DNA of 64,000 nucleotides, taken from assembly GCA_024998625.1 (NCBI GenBank), contig JACOEL010000019.1, positions 1 through 64,000 on the forward strand, written 5' to 3'. Shown here one piece after another: positions 9,244-17,088 of the stretch. Made by a program: the position numbers and the translations under genes. The notes below the pieces were generated by a model. The model was not told the DNA's origin. It saw only the letters and a program-made list of their open reading frames with translations, and made no database searches. The stretch is from Nitrospira sp. (lineage in GTDB: Bacteria > Nitrospirota > Nitrospiria > Nitrospirales > Nitrospiraceae). Numbering within the stretch: the stretch's first letter is position 1; each line of letters begins with the position of its first letter.

Positions 9244-10428
9244 TCACTTTGCAATGAGACTTGCGCGCAAGTCGGCCTGCCGGAAATGATTCGGCAGCAG
9301 CATGATGCAGTTCGGGTTGAACCCTGACGCTTTCAACGTGTCGATACTCCCCAGCACCGTCCCGCCCTTGGCCAGGTCAATCACGGTGATGGACCCGTCA
9401 CTCATGCCTTCCAGGTTGAGCAGGCTGTTTTGGACAAAGAGGTAGCGTTCATCGGGCGACAGCACACTATGGTGGGCGCCCTGGGCCGCGGGGATGGCCT
9501 GGAGAAACCGCGGGTGACTGGGATCGGAATTGTCGTACAGATTCACAAATCCCGGCTTCGCCGTCGTGACGAACAATCGGTCCCCCTTTGCATTGTAGAG
9601 CATCTCCAACGGCATGCCCTGTTGCCGAGGCCCGTAGTCGTCCACCTGCTGAAACGAAAACAATTGGCTCGCCGCATCCCAGGTGCCGGTCCACAAGGTT
9701 CCCTCCAACATGTTCGTGATCTGCACCACCGGCGGATTCGAAAAGGGCACGAACATCACCTCGACCGGGGCAGCCTTGGCCGGTGACGGTTTAGAGGACA
9801 CTTTGTGCGTCGAGAGCACCGCACCGGTACTCGCCTGCAACACCGTCACCGAGTCGCCCGCATCCGACATATCGGGCTTCACCGTGCTCGTAATCAACAC
9901 ACGGTCGATCCCGTTGTGAATCGCAATGCCGTGTGGATAGAGCACGGAGGCTCCCCCGCCGTCCGGCGTACGGACGGTCTTGATCGGCTTGTCCTTCACG
10001 GCATCGCCCATGATCACCGTGCTCGAGCCCATACAGGTCAGGTACCAAATCCGATTATCGTCCGATACCACCAGGTCTTCCAACACCTGGCAGTCTGGCA
10101 CATCAACGGCGCGGAGCCGATAGGGAAAGCGGGTGAGGTCCACGACGTGGAGGATGCTCTTGCCTAAGGCCGTGATGTAGGCTTTCGTCCGGTCGCGGTT
10201 GAAGAAAATATGGTGCGCGACAAGGTCCGGCGGAAGCGGAATCTCCATCAAGACCTTCCCGAAGTCCGACGACTCAGGATCGATGTCCATAATCGCGATC
10301 CCTTCCCGTCTGACCGATTGCTCTGGTTTGCTCTCATAGTTGAGCAGGGCCAGCAATTCCGCCAAGGCGGGCGCCGAACAGGAAAGAAGCAGCCCGAGGG
10401 TCAAGGAGAGGAGTCGGAAGCGTCTCAT
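9244..10428 (-). CDS. Exported beta-propeller protein (YncE/lactonase-like)
   Basis: A 394-residue protein with a signal peptide (LLSLTLGLLLSCSAPALA, cleavage near residue 23). The mature part is a series of beta-propeller-like blades, with short repeats such as AYITALGKSILHVVDL, RLFVTTAKPGFVNLYD, and YLFVQNSLLNLEGMSDGSITVIDL, each resembling YVTN/YncE blades. It should lie in the periplasm. The catalytic function, if any, is not readable; an electron-transfer, lactonase or binding role are all possible. It stands alone on the minus strand, upstream of moaC, with no clear operon partner. Confidence 0.7.
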   Translation of the reverse strand: MRRFRLLSLTLGLLLSCSAPALAELLALLNYESKPEQSVRREGIAIMDIDPESSDFGKVLMEIPLPPDLVAHHIFFNRDRTKAYITALGKSILHVVDLTRFPYRLRAVDVPDCQVLEDLVVSDDNRIWYLTCMGSSTVIMGDAVKDKPIKTVRTPDGGGASVLYPHGIAIHNGIDRVLITSTVKPDMSDAGDSVTVLQASTGAVLSTHKVSSKPSPAKAAPVEVMFVPFSNPPVVQITNMLEGTLWTGTWDAASQLFSFQQVDDYGPRQQGMPLEMLYNAKGDRLFVTTAKPGFVNLYDNSDPSHPRFLQAIPAAQGAHHSVLSPDERYLFVQNSLLNLEGMSDGSITVIDLAKGGTVLGSIDTLKASGFNPNCIMLLPNHFRQADLRASLIAK

Positions 10429-10721
10429 GATAGCCTCCTTCTGTGAGGGGGAATGCGTAAGAAAATACTCCTTTCACAAGATCCTCGCAATGGGGGAGCG
10501 CTGGAGCTGATCCCCTGCGCCGGGTTTCGGCCCCACCCCCTTAGCCCCCAGCCAGGATTTTTCACCAACATCCTACCGCGGAGTTCAACACTGAAGCCCG
10601 CGGTTCGAGAGGAGCAGACGACTAAGGAGGTCCTCCTGAAGAGTCCGGACTAGCCTTTCCCTCAAGCGGGATGTTATCCAGTGAAGAAACCGGTATTCTT
10701 CCGCCTCCACTAGAGACCGAC

Positions 10722-12080
10722 ATGAAGCCGACGCATCGCTGGATTCCACTGCCGCTCTACACACAAGTGCTCATTGCCGTGATCTGCGGCGGGCTTCTGG
10801 GCGCCATCTTCGGGCAAGAGCCTTATTGGGGCGGTCTACGCAATGCGCAGCTGGGCAAACTCGGCCTTTTCGTCGTCACCCTACTCAAGACGCTTGCCAT
10901 TCCGTTGATCTTTTTCGCGATCCTCGATGCGCTCATCCGCACCACCATTCCGCTGCGCCAGGGCGGCAAACTGCTGCTGATCTGCCTCGTGAACGTCTCC
11001 GTCGCCATGGCCATCGGCCTCGCGATCATGAACACCTGGCAGCCGGGACTGGCCTGGCAAGGCCGCGTCGATGCCCTGCTCCAACTGGTGCCGGGGACCA
11101 AGCCCTCCGCAACCGTGCTGGCCAACGTGCAGGCCGGGTCTCAAAGCCCGATCGAGTACCTCGCCTCCTATATTCCCCGCACCATCACCGATCCGTTCTC
11201 GAGCAACAACATCATCGGCGTCGTCCTCCTCGCGCTGGTGCTCGGCGCCACCCTGCGGATGGTCCGGAGCGAAAAGGACCAGATCACCGGGCTGGTCAAT
11301 GCCCTCGTGCGCGGCATCGAGTGGGTCTATGTCCGATTGGTGCAGATACTCGAATGGATCATCCTGGTGGTGCCGCTCGCCGTCTTCGGCGTCGTCGCGC
11401 AGGTCGTGGGCAAGGCCGGCATCGGCGTCTTTTCCGTGCTCTGGATCTTCCTCGTCGCCATGCTCGCAGGACTCGCTGCCCACGCGCTCCTCTATTATCC
11501 ACTCCTCGCCTGGCTGGTGGGAAAGAAGTCGCCGAAGGTTTACCTGGGCCAGGGGGCCGACGCCATCCTGACCGCCGTGTCCTGCAACAGCAGCCTCGCG
11601 ACCGTGCCGGTGACGCTCCAGTGCCTGCATCGCATGAACGTCTCGCCGCAATCGTCGCGCCTCGCAGCCTGCGTCGGGACGAACCTCAACAACGACGGCA
11701 TCACCCTCTATGAAGCCATGGCCGCCCTCTTTCTCGCGCAGGCGCTGGGCTTCGACCTGCCGATGGTGAAACAGGTGCTGATCGTGCTCGCCTCCATCAT
11801 TGCGGGGGCCGGCGTGGCGGGCATTCCCGAAGCCGGACTGATTGTCCTGCCGCTGGTGCTGGTGGCCGCGGGGCTCCCGGACCACGTCATCATTGCGGCT
11901 ATTCCCCTCATCATGACGGTGGATTGGATCATCGCCCGCGCCCGCTCTGGCGTGAACGTCATGAGCGATATGCTCGTCGCCATCCTGCTCGATGCCGGGC
12001 GCGTCGCGCCTGCCGCCGAACCGGCCACAATTCCTCGCCCGTCCGGCGTACACAATTCGGGAGAAGCGCAGATATCCTGA
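10722..12080 (+). CDS. Dicarboxylate/amino acid:cation symporter (DAACS family)
   Basis: About 452 residues with 8 or more hydrophobic segments and the re-entrant hairpins of the GltP/DctA family. Family segments include LLKTLAIPLIFFAILDALI, TAVSCNSSLATVPVTLQC (serine-rich hairpin HP1), CVGTNLNNDGITLYEAMAALF (the NMDGT-like motif, here TNLNNDGI) and SIIAGAGVAGIPEAGLIVLPLVL (HP2). It should import dicarboxylates or acidic amino acids with Na+ or H+. I chose the ATG at 10722 since the family begins with a short cytoplasmic lead (MKPTHRW) before helix 1; an in-frame ATG at 10671 would add 17 residues. It ends 12 bases from the convergent DUF445 gene. Confidence 0.88.
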   Translation: MKPTHRWIPLPLYTQVLIAVICGGLLGAIFGQEPYWGGLRNAQLGKLGLFVVTLLKTLAIPLIFFAILDALIRTTIPLRQGGKLLLICLVNVSVAMAIGLAIMNTWQPGLAWQGRVDALLQLVPGTKPSATVLANVQAGSQSPIEYLASYIPRTITDPFSSNNIIGVVLLALVLGATLRMVRSEKDQITGLVNALVRGIEWVYVRLVQILEWIILVVPLAVFGVVAQVVGKAGIGVFSVLWIFLVAMLAGLAAHALLYYPLLAWLVGKKSPKVYLGQGADAILTAVSCNSSLATVPVTLQCLHRMNVSPQSSRLAACVGTNLNNDGITLYEAMAALFLAQALGFDLPMVKQVLIVLASIIAGAGVAGIPEAGLIVLPLVLVAAGLPDHVIIAAIPLIMTVDWIIARARSGVNVMSDMLVAILLDAGRVAPAAEPATIPRPSGVHNSGEAQIS

Positions 12081-12092
12081 AGAGCGCAGTCC

Positions 12093-13364
12093 CTATTTAC
12101 CGCCCCCGATCAACAGGGCGAGGGCATGCAGGAGCAATCCCACCAGACCTCCGACGATCGTCCCGTTGATCCGAATGTACTGCAGGTCTTTGCCGACTTC
12201 CCGTTCGATGGTCTCCACCATCTGAGCCGGCGACCATTCCCTGACCGTGTTGGCCACCAACTCCCCGATCTTGTCGTTGTGCCTGGTGGCGAGTGCCTCG
12301 ACCAGCCCCTGCACCCCATCATGCAACATGGCGCGCAATACGGCGTCTTTCTGCAACGTGCGCCCCGCATCGGCCAGGGCGGCATCGAGATAGCCCCGAA
12401 TGTCGGAGAAATCCCGGCTCAAATCATCGAGCATCCATTGCTTGAGCTGGTGCCATGAATCGTCAAGGAACTGCAACAGCGTGTCGTACGCCAGCAGCTT
12501 CTCTTTGAGAGACGCCTCACGCCTCACGGCTTCGTCGGAATGCATGAGCCAGTCCGACAATTCGTGGAGCCACTCAATCGTCTTCCGCCGCATCGGATCG
12601 TGCGGGTCGTCCCGCATCGAGCGAAGCGTGTCGTAGACAGAATCCAGAACCTTGTGGGAGACAGGGTAGTCCAACTTCACGAAACTCAGCACGCGCGACC
12701 AGGGGAGTTTTTCAGCCACCGTCTTGCCCAAGGAATCTCTGTTGGCGTCCACATACTCGAGCACCGCCGACAGAATATCGTTCAGAAGGCGATCCCGTTG
12801 GTGGCTCCCGAGAAAGCCGGCGAGCATCTGTCCCGCAAGGGGGGCGACGCTCACGCCCCACATGACCTTGGTGGCAATGTCGCGAAACATCCTCTGCATC
12901 GCCGCATCTTCCGACGCGTTCAGCGCCCGAACGAGCAGCCTCGCGCATTCGTCACTCAGCGCACGCCTGCGTTCGGGAGCGAGGAGCACCTCGATCAATT
13001 CTTCAGGGATGCGCCAGGAGCCGACCAATCGGGCGATCCCCTCCGGCGTGACCAGCTTCCGTTGGGTGAGGCTGCCGATATTGGAGGCAATACGCTCGGT
13101 ATTCCCTGGGATGATGGCCGTGTGCGGGATCGGCAAGCCGAGGGGATGTCTGAACAACGCCGTCACCGCATACCAGTCCGCGAGCGCGCCCACCATCGCG
13201 GCCTCGGCAAAGGCTCGGAGCCATGCAAACAAGGGATACGCCTCTTGTTGAAGGAGGGCCGCGACGAACAACAGCGCCATGAACAACAGGAGGCCGGTTG
13301 CCAAGGCCCGCATGCGAAGATAGTCATCAGCCTTCGGCGGCAGGGTCTGGTCTGAGGCAGTCAC
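12093..13364 (-). CDS. DUF445 family membrane protein
   Basis: A 423-residue protein with a membrane hairpin near the N-terminus (GLLLFMALLFVAALL) followed by the family mark AEAAMVGALADWYAVTALFRHPLGLPIPHTAIIP, and a final C-terminal hydrophobic segment (GLVGLLLHALALLIGG). The long central region is helical. This matches the DUF445/YjiN family of inner-membrane proteins, which has no proven function. It converges on the DAACS symporter gene with only 12 bases between stop codons. Confidence 0.85.
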   Translation of the reverse strand: MTASDQTLPPKADDYLRMRALATGLLLFMALLFVAALLQQEAYPLFAWLRAFAEAAMVGALADWYAVTALFRHPLGLPIPHTAIIPGNTERIASNIGSLTQRKLVTPEGIARLVGSWRIPEELIEVLLAPERRRALSDECARLLVRALNASEDAAMQRMFRDIATKVMWGVSVAPLAGQMLAGFLGSHQRDRLLNDILSAVLEYVDANRDSLGKTVAEKLPWSRVLSFVKLDYPVSHKVLDSVYDTLRSMRDDPHDPMRRKTIEWLHELSDWLMHSDEAVRREASLKEKLLAYDTLLQFLDDSWHQLKQWMLDDLSRDFSDIRGYLDAALADAGRTLQKDAVLRAMLHDGVQGLVEALATRHNDKIGELVANTVREWSPAQMVETIEREVGKDLQYIRINGTIVGGLVGLLLHALALLIGGGK

Positions 13365-13615
13365 AGCTGTCCTCCTCTCTCACCTTGAACAGGACGATCG
13401 GTTCCGCGCATCTTCACATAGGCGCCGGGACCAAGCAGGTCGCGCCTGGTCACATATGACACCAGGCTTGAGACTCGCGCAACCGGGAGATCCCCATGCC
13501 TTGGATTGCATCCTGTTGCCTTCATCCTTCCACTTTTCTATAGTGGCGACACAAGCGCTCCGCGTCTGAGCCTTGTGACAGCCTTCCTGGTACGAACCAC
13601 CAAGGGGAGTACTCC

Positions 13616-14320
13616 ATGGCGAGTCAACATGAAACAGACCCGACCGTCGGTGCAAATGAGGCTGGTCTGTCTCCGCAAGCCCCGGCCCGTTCGGCTCAGG
13701 GGGACGGCAGTCACGGCCTGCCGCCGCTCCAATTACCCTCCGACGCCGAAAATAAGCAACTCCGGCTGAAACTGACGATTTTTTGGAGCGTGGTGATCGC
13801 GGCCATTGTTGCGGCCTTTGCGACCGGTTATCCCAGTTGGGAGAACTATATCGTTCAAGAGGCGGCAAAACGACAATTGCGCGCCTACATCGATGTGCGG
13901 CCCCGTGGGATCAATGCGATCGAGGAAGGTCTGGTGCCTCGCGTCCATGACATCTTTCACAATATCGGGCGGACTCCCGCGTATGACAACGGGTCGTTTT
14001 CAAGAATTCTTGTGACGGAGTACCCTCTGACGCGCCGGCTCGTCAACGACGAGTGCCGCCACGTCGCGCCGGATCCGAAGGCGGGGAAGTGGTTTATCGG
14101 CACGCCCAAGCGCCCAGGAATCGCGCGAGAAAGCCCCCTCACGGCTGCGGAGGTCGAGGGCATCAAAGGCGGCAGATCCGCGATCTATTTTCACGGTCGG
14201 GTCTGTTATCGGGACATTTTTAACGAGCCGCACCGCACCGACTTTTGCCTCTATTGGAAATGGGACGCCGGCCGGATCAGCCCGAGCCTCTCGTGCCCGC
14301 AAGGAAACAGTACCGGCTGA
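13616..14320 (+). CDS. Single-pass membrane protein of unknown function
   Basis: A 234-residue protein that I do not recognise by name. After a polar N-terminal 50 residues there is one membrane segment (IFWSVVIAAIVAAFATGYPS), then a mostly soluble domain beginning RQLRAYIDVRPRGI. The pattern of RAYIDV, a conserved-looking HNIGRTPAYD and a C-terminal YFHGRVCYRDIF...CLYW resembles a group of short membrane-anchored proteins common in Proteobacteria. It stands alone between DUF445 (divergent, 250 bases away) and the accessory cluster. The domain is probably periplasmic, but direction is not certain. Confidence 0.6.
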   Translation: MASQHETDPTVGANEAGLSPQAPARSAQGDGSHGLPPLQLPSDAENKQLRLKLTIFWSVVIAAIVAAFATGYPSWENYIVQEAAKRQLRAYIDVRPRGINAIEEGLVPRVHDIFHNIGRTPAYDNGSFSRILVTEYPLTRRLVNDECRHVAPDPKAGKWFIGTPKRPGIARESPLTAAEVEGIKGGRSAIYFHGRVCYRDIFNEPHRTDFCLYWKWDAGRISPSLSCPQGNSTG

Positions 14321-14675
14321 TCCCGCGTTCTCGGACGGAGCCGGTGGTGTGAGAGCCGGCCTGGACGCGATGCGTCGGCGATCGGCGGCGATGCGCGTTC
14401 GATGAAGGAAGCGGAGGGGCCGACCCGGTCTCACCTCGAGGCTGTCCGAAATACCCGCCAACACCGGCATCGACAACGCTGCCGCGTACCTTCGACCGCA
14501 GATCGTCGACCTCGCCGCGAATGGCTTTCAGGGCGCACCATTCGACATCGATTTCCCCGGCCGTCCACACGCCCAGATGTCGGAACACCTGGATCGGCGG
14601 ACACCAGCCCCGCACCGCCTGTTGTTGGAAACACCCAGCGACCGCAGCGAGAAGCAGGAAAAACCGCCGAGCCAC
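14277..14675 (-). CDS. Possible small lipoprotein (doubtful)
   Basis: A GTG-started frame of about 132 residues begins VARRFFLLLAAVAGCFQQ, which looks like a lipoprotein signal with lipobox AVAGC. The middle (QVFRHLGVWTAGEIDVEWCALKAIRGEVDDL) reads like a real protein, but the C-terminal third is rich in Arg, Ser and Gly and overlaps the end of the upstream plus-strand gene by 44 bases. There is no clear ribosome-binding site. It may be a real lipoprotein, a decayed one, or chance. Confidence 0.3.
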   Translation of the reverse strand: MARRFFLLLAAVAGCFQQQAVRGWCPPIQVFRHLGVWTAGEIDVEWCALKAIRGEVDDLRSKVRGSVVDAGVGGYFGQPRGETGSAPPLPSSNAHRRRSPTHRVQAGSHTTGSVRERGISRYCFLAGTRGSG

Positions 14676-14830
14676 GAACGCCGGGGCCGAGTCCCACCAA
14701 GGCGCTGAAGTGGCATTGGCTTCCAGCGTCCGCTCGAGCTCCCATTCATGCTCCACTGCCCTGAGGCCCGATACGCGGCCGGAATAATCAGCCGTGTCCT
14801 ACATTCTCCACATCACGTGGAAACGTTAAG

Positions 14831-14879
14831 GCGTGATCTTTTCGATCTGCGCATTGTCACATCGATAGATCGATCACGC
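14831..14879. promoter_or_regulatory. Candidate enhancer (UAS) for the sigma-54 promoter
   Basis: Two inverted half-sites, GCGTGATC (14831-14838) and GATCACGC (14872-14879), are spaced about four helical turns apart, with a nested palindrome ATCGAT-AG-ATCGAT (14861-14874). They lie 86-134 bases upstream of the -24 element at 14965, the usual place for an activator site. A CCAC-N5-GTGG palindrome at 14808-14820 is nearby. The rest of the 14321-14830 interval holds no gene I trust other than the doubtful lipoprotein frame. Confidence 0.35.
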
Positions 14880-14964
14880 GAATCCCCCTTCGCCTGACGT
14901 TGCTTGATGTCGTGAGAAAACGAAGTGGGCTTCGCGGGACTCCTTCAAATCCCCAAGAAATATC

Positions 14965-14980
14965 TGGCACTGGGTTTGCG
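14965..14980 (+). promoter_or_regulatory. Sigma-54 (-24/-12) promoter for the envelope/exoprotein cluster
   Basis: The sequence TGGCACTGGGTTTGCG matches the RpoN consensus TGGCAC-N5-TTGC: TGGCAC at 14965-14970 and TTGC at 14976-14979, with the GG and GC dinucleotides at the required spacing. The expected transcription start is about 14991, leaving a 5' leader of about 56 bases to the ATG at 15047, which has a strong ribosome-binding site (AAGGAGGGAG). A sigma-54 activator gene lies at the far end of the cluster, which supports the call. Confidence 0.7.
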
Positions 14981-15046
14981 ATAGCGAATACGCATTCAAT
15001 GTTGAGACGCCCACCACCGGTCGTCCATTCAAGGAGGGAGTACACC

Positions 15047-15751
15047 ATGCATGATCTCGATCGCACGCAAATGGAAACTGGGGACAGTGAATACTTCGAA
15101 GGTGAAGCATTCGAGTATCAAGAGACCGGAGACGCCTATGAAGGAGAGGCTGAATATGGGGAGGCGTATGAGATGGCGACGGCGGCCGCGAGTCCCTTTC
15201 AAGAACAGGAGGAGATGGAGTTTGCCGCCGAGTTGCTGGAAGTGACCAGCGAAGGAGAACTCGATCAGTTCCTTGGAAAGCTCATTCGCCGAGCGTCGAG
15301 GAAAGTTGGAGGATTCATCAAGAGTCCGGTCGGCCAGGCCTTGGGTGGGTATCTCAAAGGAGCCATCAAGAAAGCGTTGCCCTTTGCCGGCGCGCTGGGC
15401 GGATTCGTCGGTGGCCCGGCAGGCGCGGCTCTTGGCAATCGCCTGGCGCCAATGGCGGGCCGCCTGCTCGGCCTGGAGCTCGAAGGGCTGAGCCAAGAAG
15501 ACCAGGAGTATGAAGCCGCACGGCAATTAGTACGGTTAGCCGGCGCCGCGACGAGTCAAGCCGCGACGGCTTCTCCAGCCGCACCTCCGCAGGCCGTGGC
15601 CCAGAATGCGGTAGCGACGGCCGCGCAAGGCTATGCACCGGGCATGCTGAAGGGCGCGACGCCGTCCGGGACGAGGATGATGCCTGGTCGCCGCGGTAAA
15701 GGCGGGCGTTGGATCCGTCGCGGGGGCGTCATCATTCTGTTTGGAGTCTGA
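15047..15751 (+). CDS. Acidic-tailed Gly/Ala-rich protein, first gene of the F-E-A-E-P-F cluster
   Basis: A 234-residue protein of unknown function; the start at 15047 is fixed by AAGGAGGGAG at 15031-15040 (a longer frame from 14900 would include the sigma-54 promoter). The first 60 residues are very acidic and aromatic: EYFEGEAFEYQETG, then repeats like AYEGEAEYGEAYE, ending in a segment MEFAAELLEV. The middle is a basic, Gly-rich amphipathic stretch (GGFIKSPVGQALGGYLKGAIKKALPF, GALGGFVGGPAGAALGN) that resembles membrane-inserting peptides. The C-terminus is Ala-rich then basic (RRGKGGRWIRRGG). The protein ends two bases before the next gene. Its N-terminal acidic repeats are related in style to the F-E-A-E-P-F tags of genes 19120, 19850 and 21816. 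Confidence 0.7.
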   Translation: MHDLDRTQMETGDSEYFEGEAFEYQETGDAYEGEAEYGEAYEMATAAASPFQEQEEMEFAAELLEVTSEGELDQFLGKLIRRASRKVGGFIKSPVGQALGGYLKGAIKKALPFAGALGGFVGGPAGAALGNRLAPMAGRLLGLELEGLSQEDQEYEAARQLVRLAGAATSQAATASPAAPPQAVAQNAVATAAQGYAPGMLKGATPSGTRMMPGRRGKGGRWIRRGGVIILFGV

Positions 15752-15753
15752 AC

Positions 15754-17061
15754 ATGATTCCTCAAGCGATGGCAGCGGCGACGTTACTCCATGAAGCACA
15801 GGGGCTGCTCGGCCGGCTGGACCGCGTCAGGCCGTTCGCGTTGAGCGTGCCCATGGTATCCGCAGCCGGCGCGCCCCAGGCGCATGGCGCAATCGAGCAC
15901 TACGTGGCGGAAGGACGCCGGCAACTTCGGGGCATGATTCAAGCCTATATCCGCTGGCTCGGCGGTCCACTGGGACGCCTGGTCCCGCCGGCCGAGATGA
16001 ATCGGCGTTTCGTGTTCCTCCGGATGCGGTTCAATGCGTTATTATCCGACTTCGATATTTTTGCGGATGTGTTGACGCAGCGAAGCGAGCATGGCCTCGG
16101 GGTCTTGCTGGCAGGGCTGGACGCCTTCGCAGCCGATGCGTTGGCGATACCTGGCGCATTCTACAAGTCTCCGCCTGTCATCTGTTACTTGGACCGAGGC
16201 CCGGGGGCCGCCATTCGTCGAGCGCGCACCAGACTTCCGGGCGGGAGAGAGAATCCGGTAGCCATTATTCGGGTCCCCAGGGAGCGGATGGTCGGCAGCG
16301 GCATTGCCTCATCCCTTGTGCATGAAGTCGGTCACCAGGCGGCGAACATGCTGAATCTCGTCGCATCTCTGAAGATCATTCTCAAAGGCCTTCAACGGAC
16401 AGGGGGAACCATGCGCCTCGCGTGGACGCTCTGGGAACGCTGGATCTCGGAAATCGTCGCGGATCTCTGGTCGGTCGCGATGGTCGGGATTTCGTCGTCG
16501 CTAGGGTTGATGGGTGTGGTCAGCCTGCCGCGTTCCTTTGTATTCCGAGTTGCGCTGAACGATCCGCATCCGGTTCCCTGGATTCGCGTCAAGCTGAGCT
16601 GTGCCATGGGGCGGGCCCTGTATCCGGACCCTCAGTGGGATAGTGTCGCGAAGGTGTGGGAAGCATTCTATCCGACGACCGGCCTCGAAGCAGCCGGACG
16701 AAGGCTCCTGGCGATTCTGGAATCCACGATACCGAGCTTCGTCGATATTCTGCTGAATCATCGACCGAAGTTACTGCGAGGCAATTCATTGAAAGAAGCC
16801 TTGCCCGTCAACGAACGGCAACCGGCGCAACTGCGAAGGCTGTGGCAGGTGTGGCGGACAGAGGCGGCGCACATGCAAAGGGCCAGGCCGTCGCTCGTGT
16901 TTGCCGTACTGGGCCAGGCGAAGGTCGATGGACTGCTGGAGGCGGACCGAGAGAGCCGCATGGTCGGCGAGTTCTTGAAGCATTGGGCACTGGCACGTGG
17001 GCTGTGGTCGCTCGTGCCGTGCGACCAAAAGGTGCGGCCGGGGGTCTCAATCCTATACTGA
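15754..17061 (+). CDS. Putative gluzincin-type zinc metallopeptidase
   Basis: A 435-residue protein that I cannot place in a named family. The zinc motif HEVGH is at residues 190-194 (LVHEVGHQAANML), and a second motif ISEIVADLW puts Glu233 and Asp237 about 40 residues later, the ExxxD pattern of gluzincins. There is no signal peptide. The start at 15754, two bases after the previous stop and behind TTTGGAG, replaces a longer frame from 15709. The pair with 15047 looks co-translated. The regions around the site (ENPVAIIRVPRERM, RSFVFRVALNDPHPVPWIRVKLSCAMGRALYPD) are well formed, so the gene looks intact. Confidence 0.65.
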   Translation: MIPQAMAAATLLHEAQGLLGRLDRVRPFALSVPMVSAAGAPQAHGAIEHYVAEGRRQLRGMIQAYIRWLGGPLGRLVPPAEMNRRFVFLRMRFNALLSDFDIFADVLTQRSEHGLGVLLAGLDAFAADALAIPGAFYKSPPVICYLDRGPGAAIRRARTRLPGGRENPVAIIRVPRERMVGSGIASSLVHEVGHQAANMLNLVASLKIILKGLQRTGGTMRLAWTLWERWISEIVADLWSVAMVGISSSLGLMGVVSLPRSFVFRVALNDPHPVPWIRVKLSCAMGRALYPDPQWDSVAKVWEAFYPTTGLEAAGRRLLAILESTIPSFVDILLNHRPKLLRGNSLKEALPVNERQPAQLRRLWQVWRTEAAHMQRARPSLVFAVLGQAKVDGLLEADRESRMVGEFLKHWALARGLWSLVPCDQKVRPGVSILY

Positions 17062-17088
17062 ATCCGTCTTAAAAGGAGGCGCACACAC

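Noticed and set aside
10881-12053. A 390-residue minus-strand frame opposite the DAACS symporter gene
   Set aside because: Composition is that of an antisense shadow (Asp/Glu/Gly/His/Arg-rich), while the plus-strand product is a well-formed transporter.
12093-13364. DUF445 gene considered as part of an operon with the symporter
   Set aside because: The two genes converge and so cannot share a transcript.
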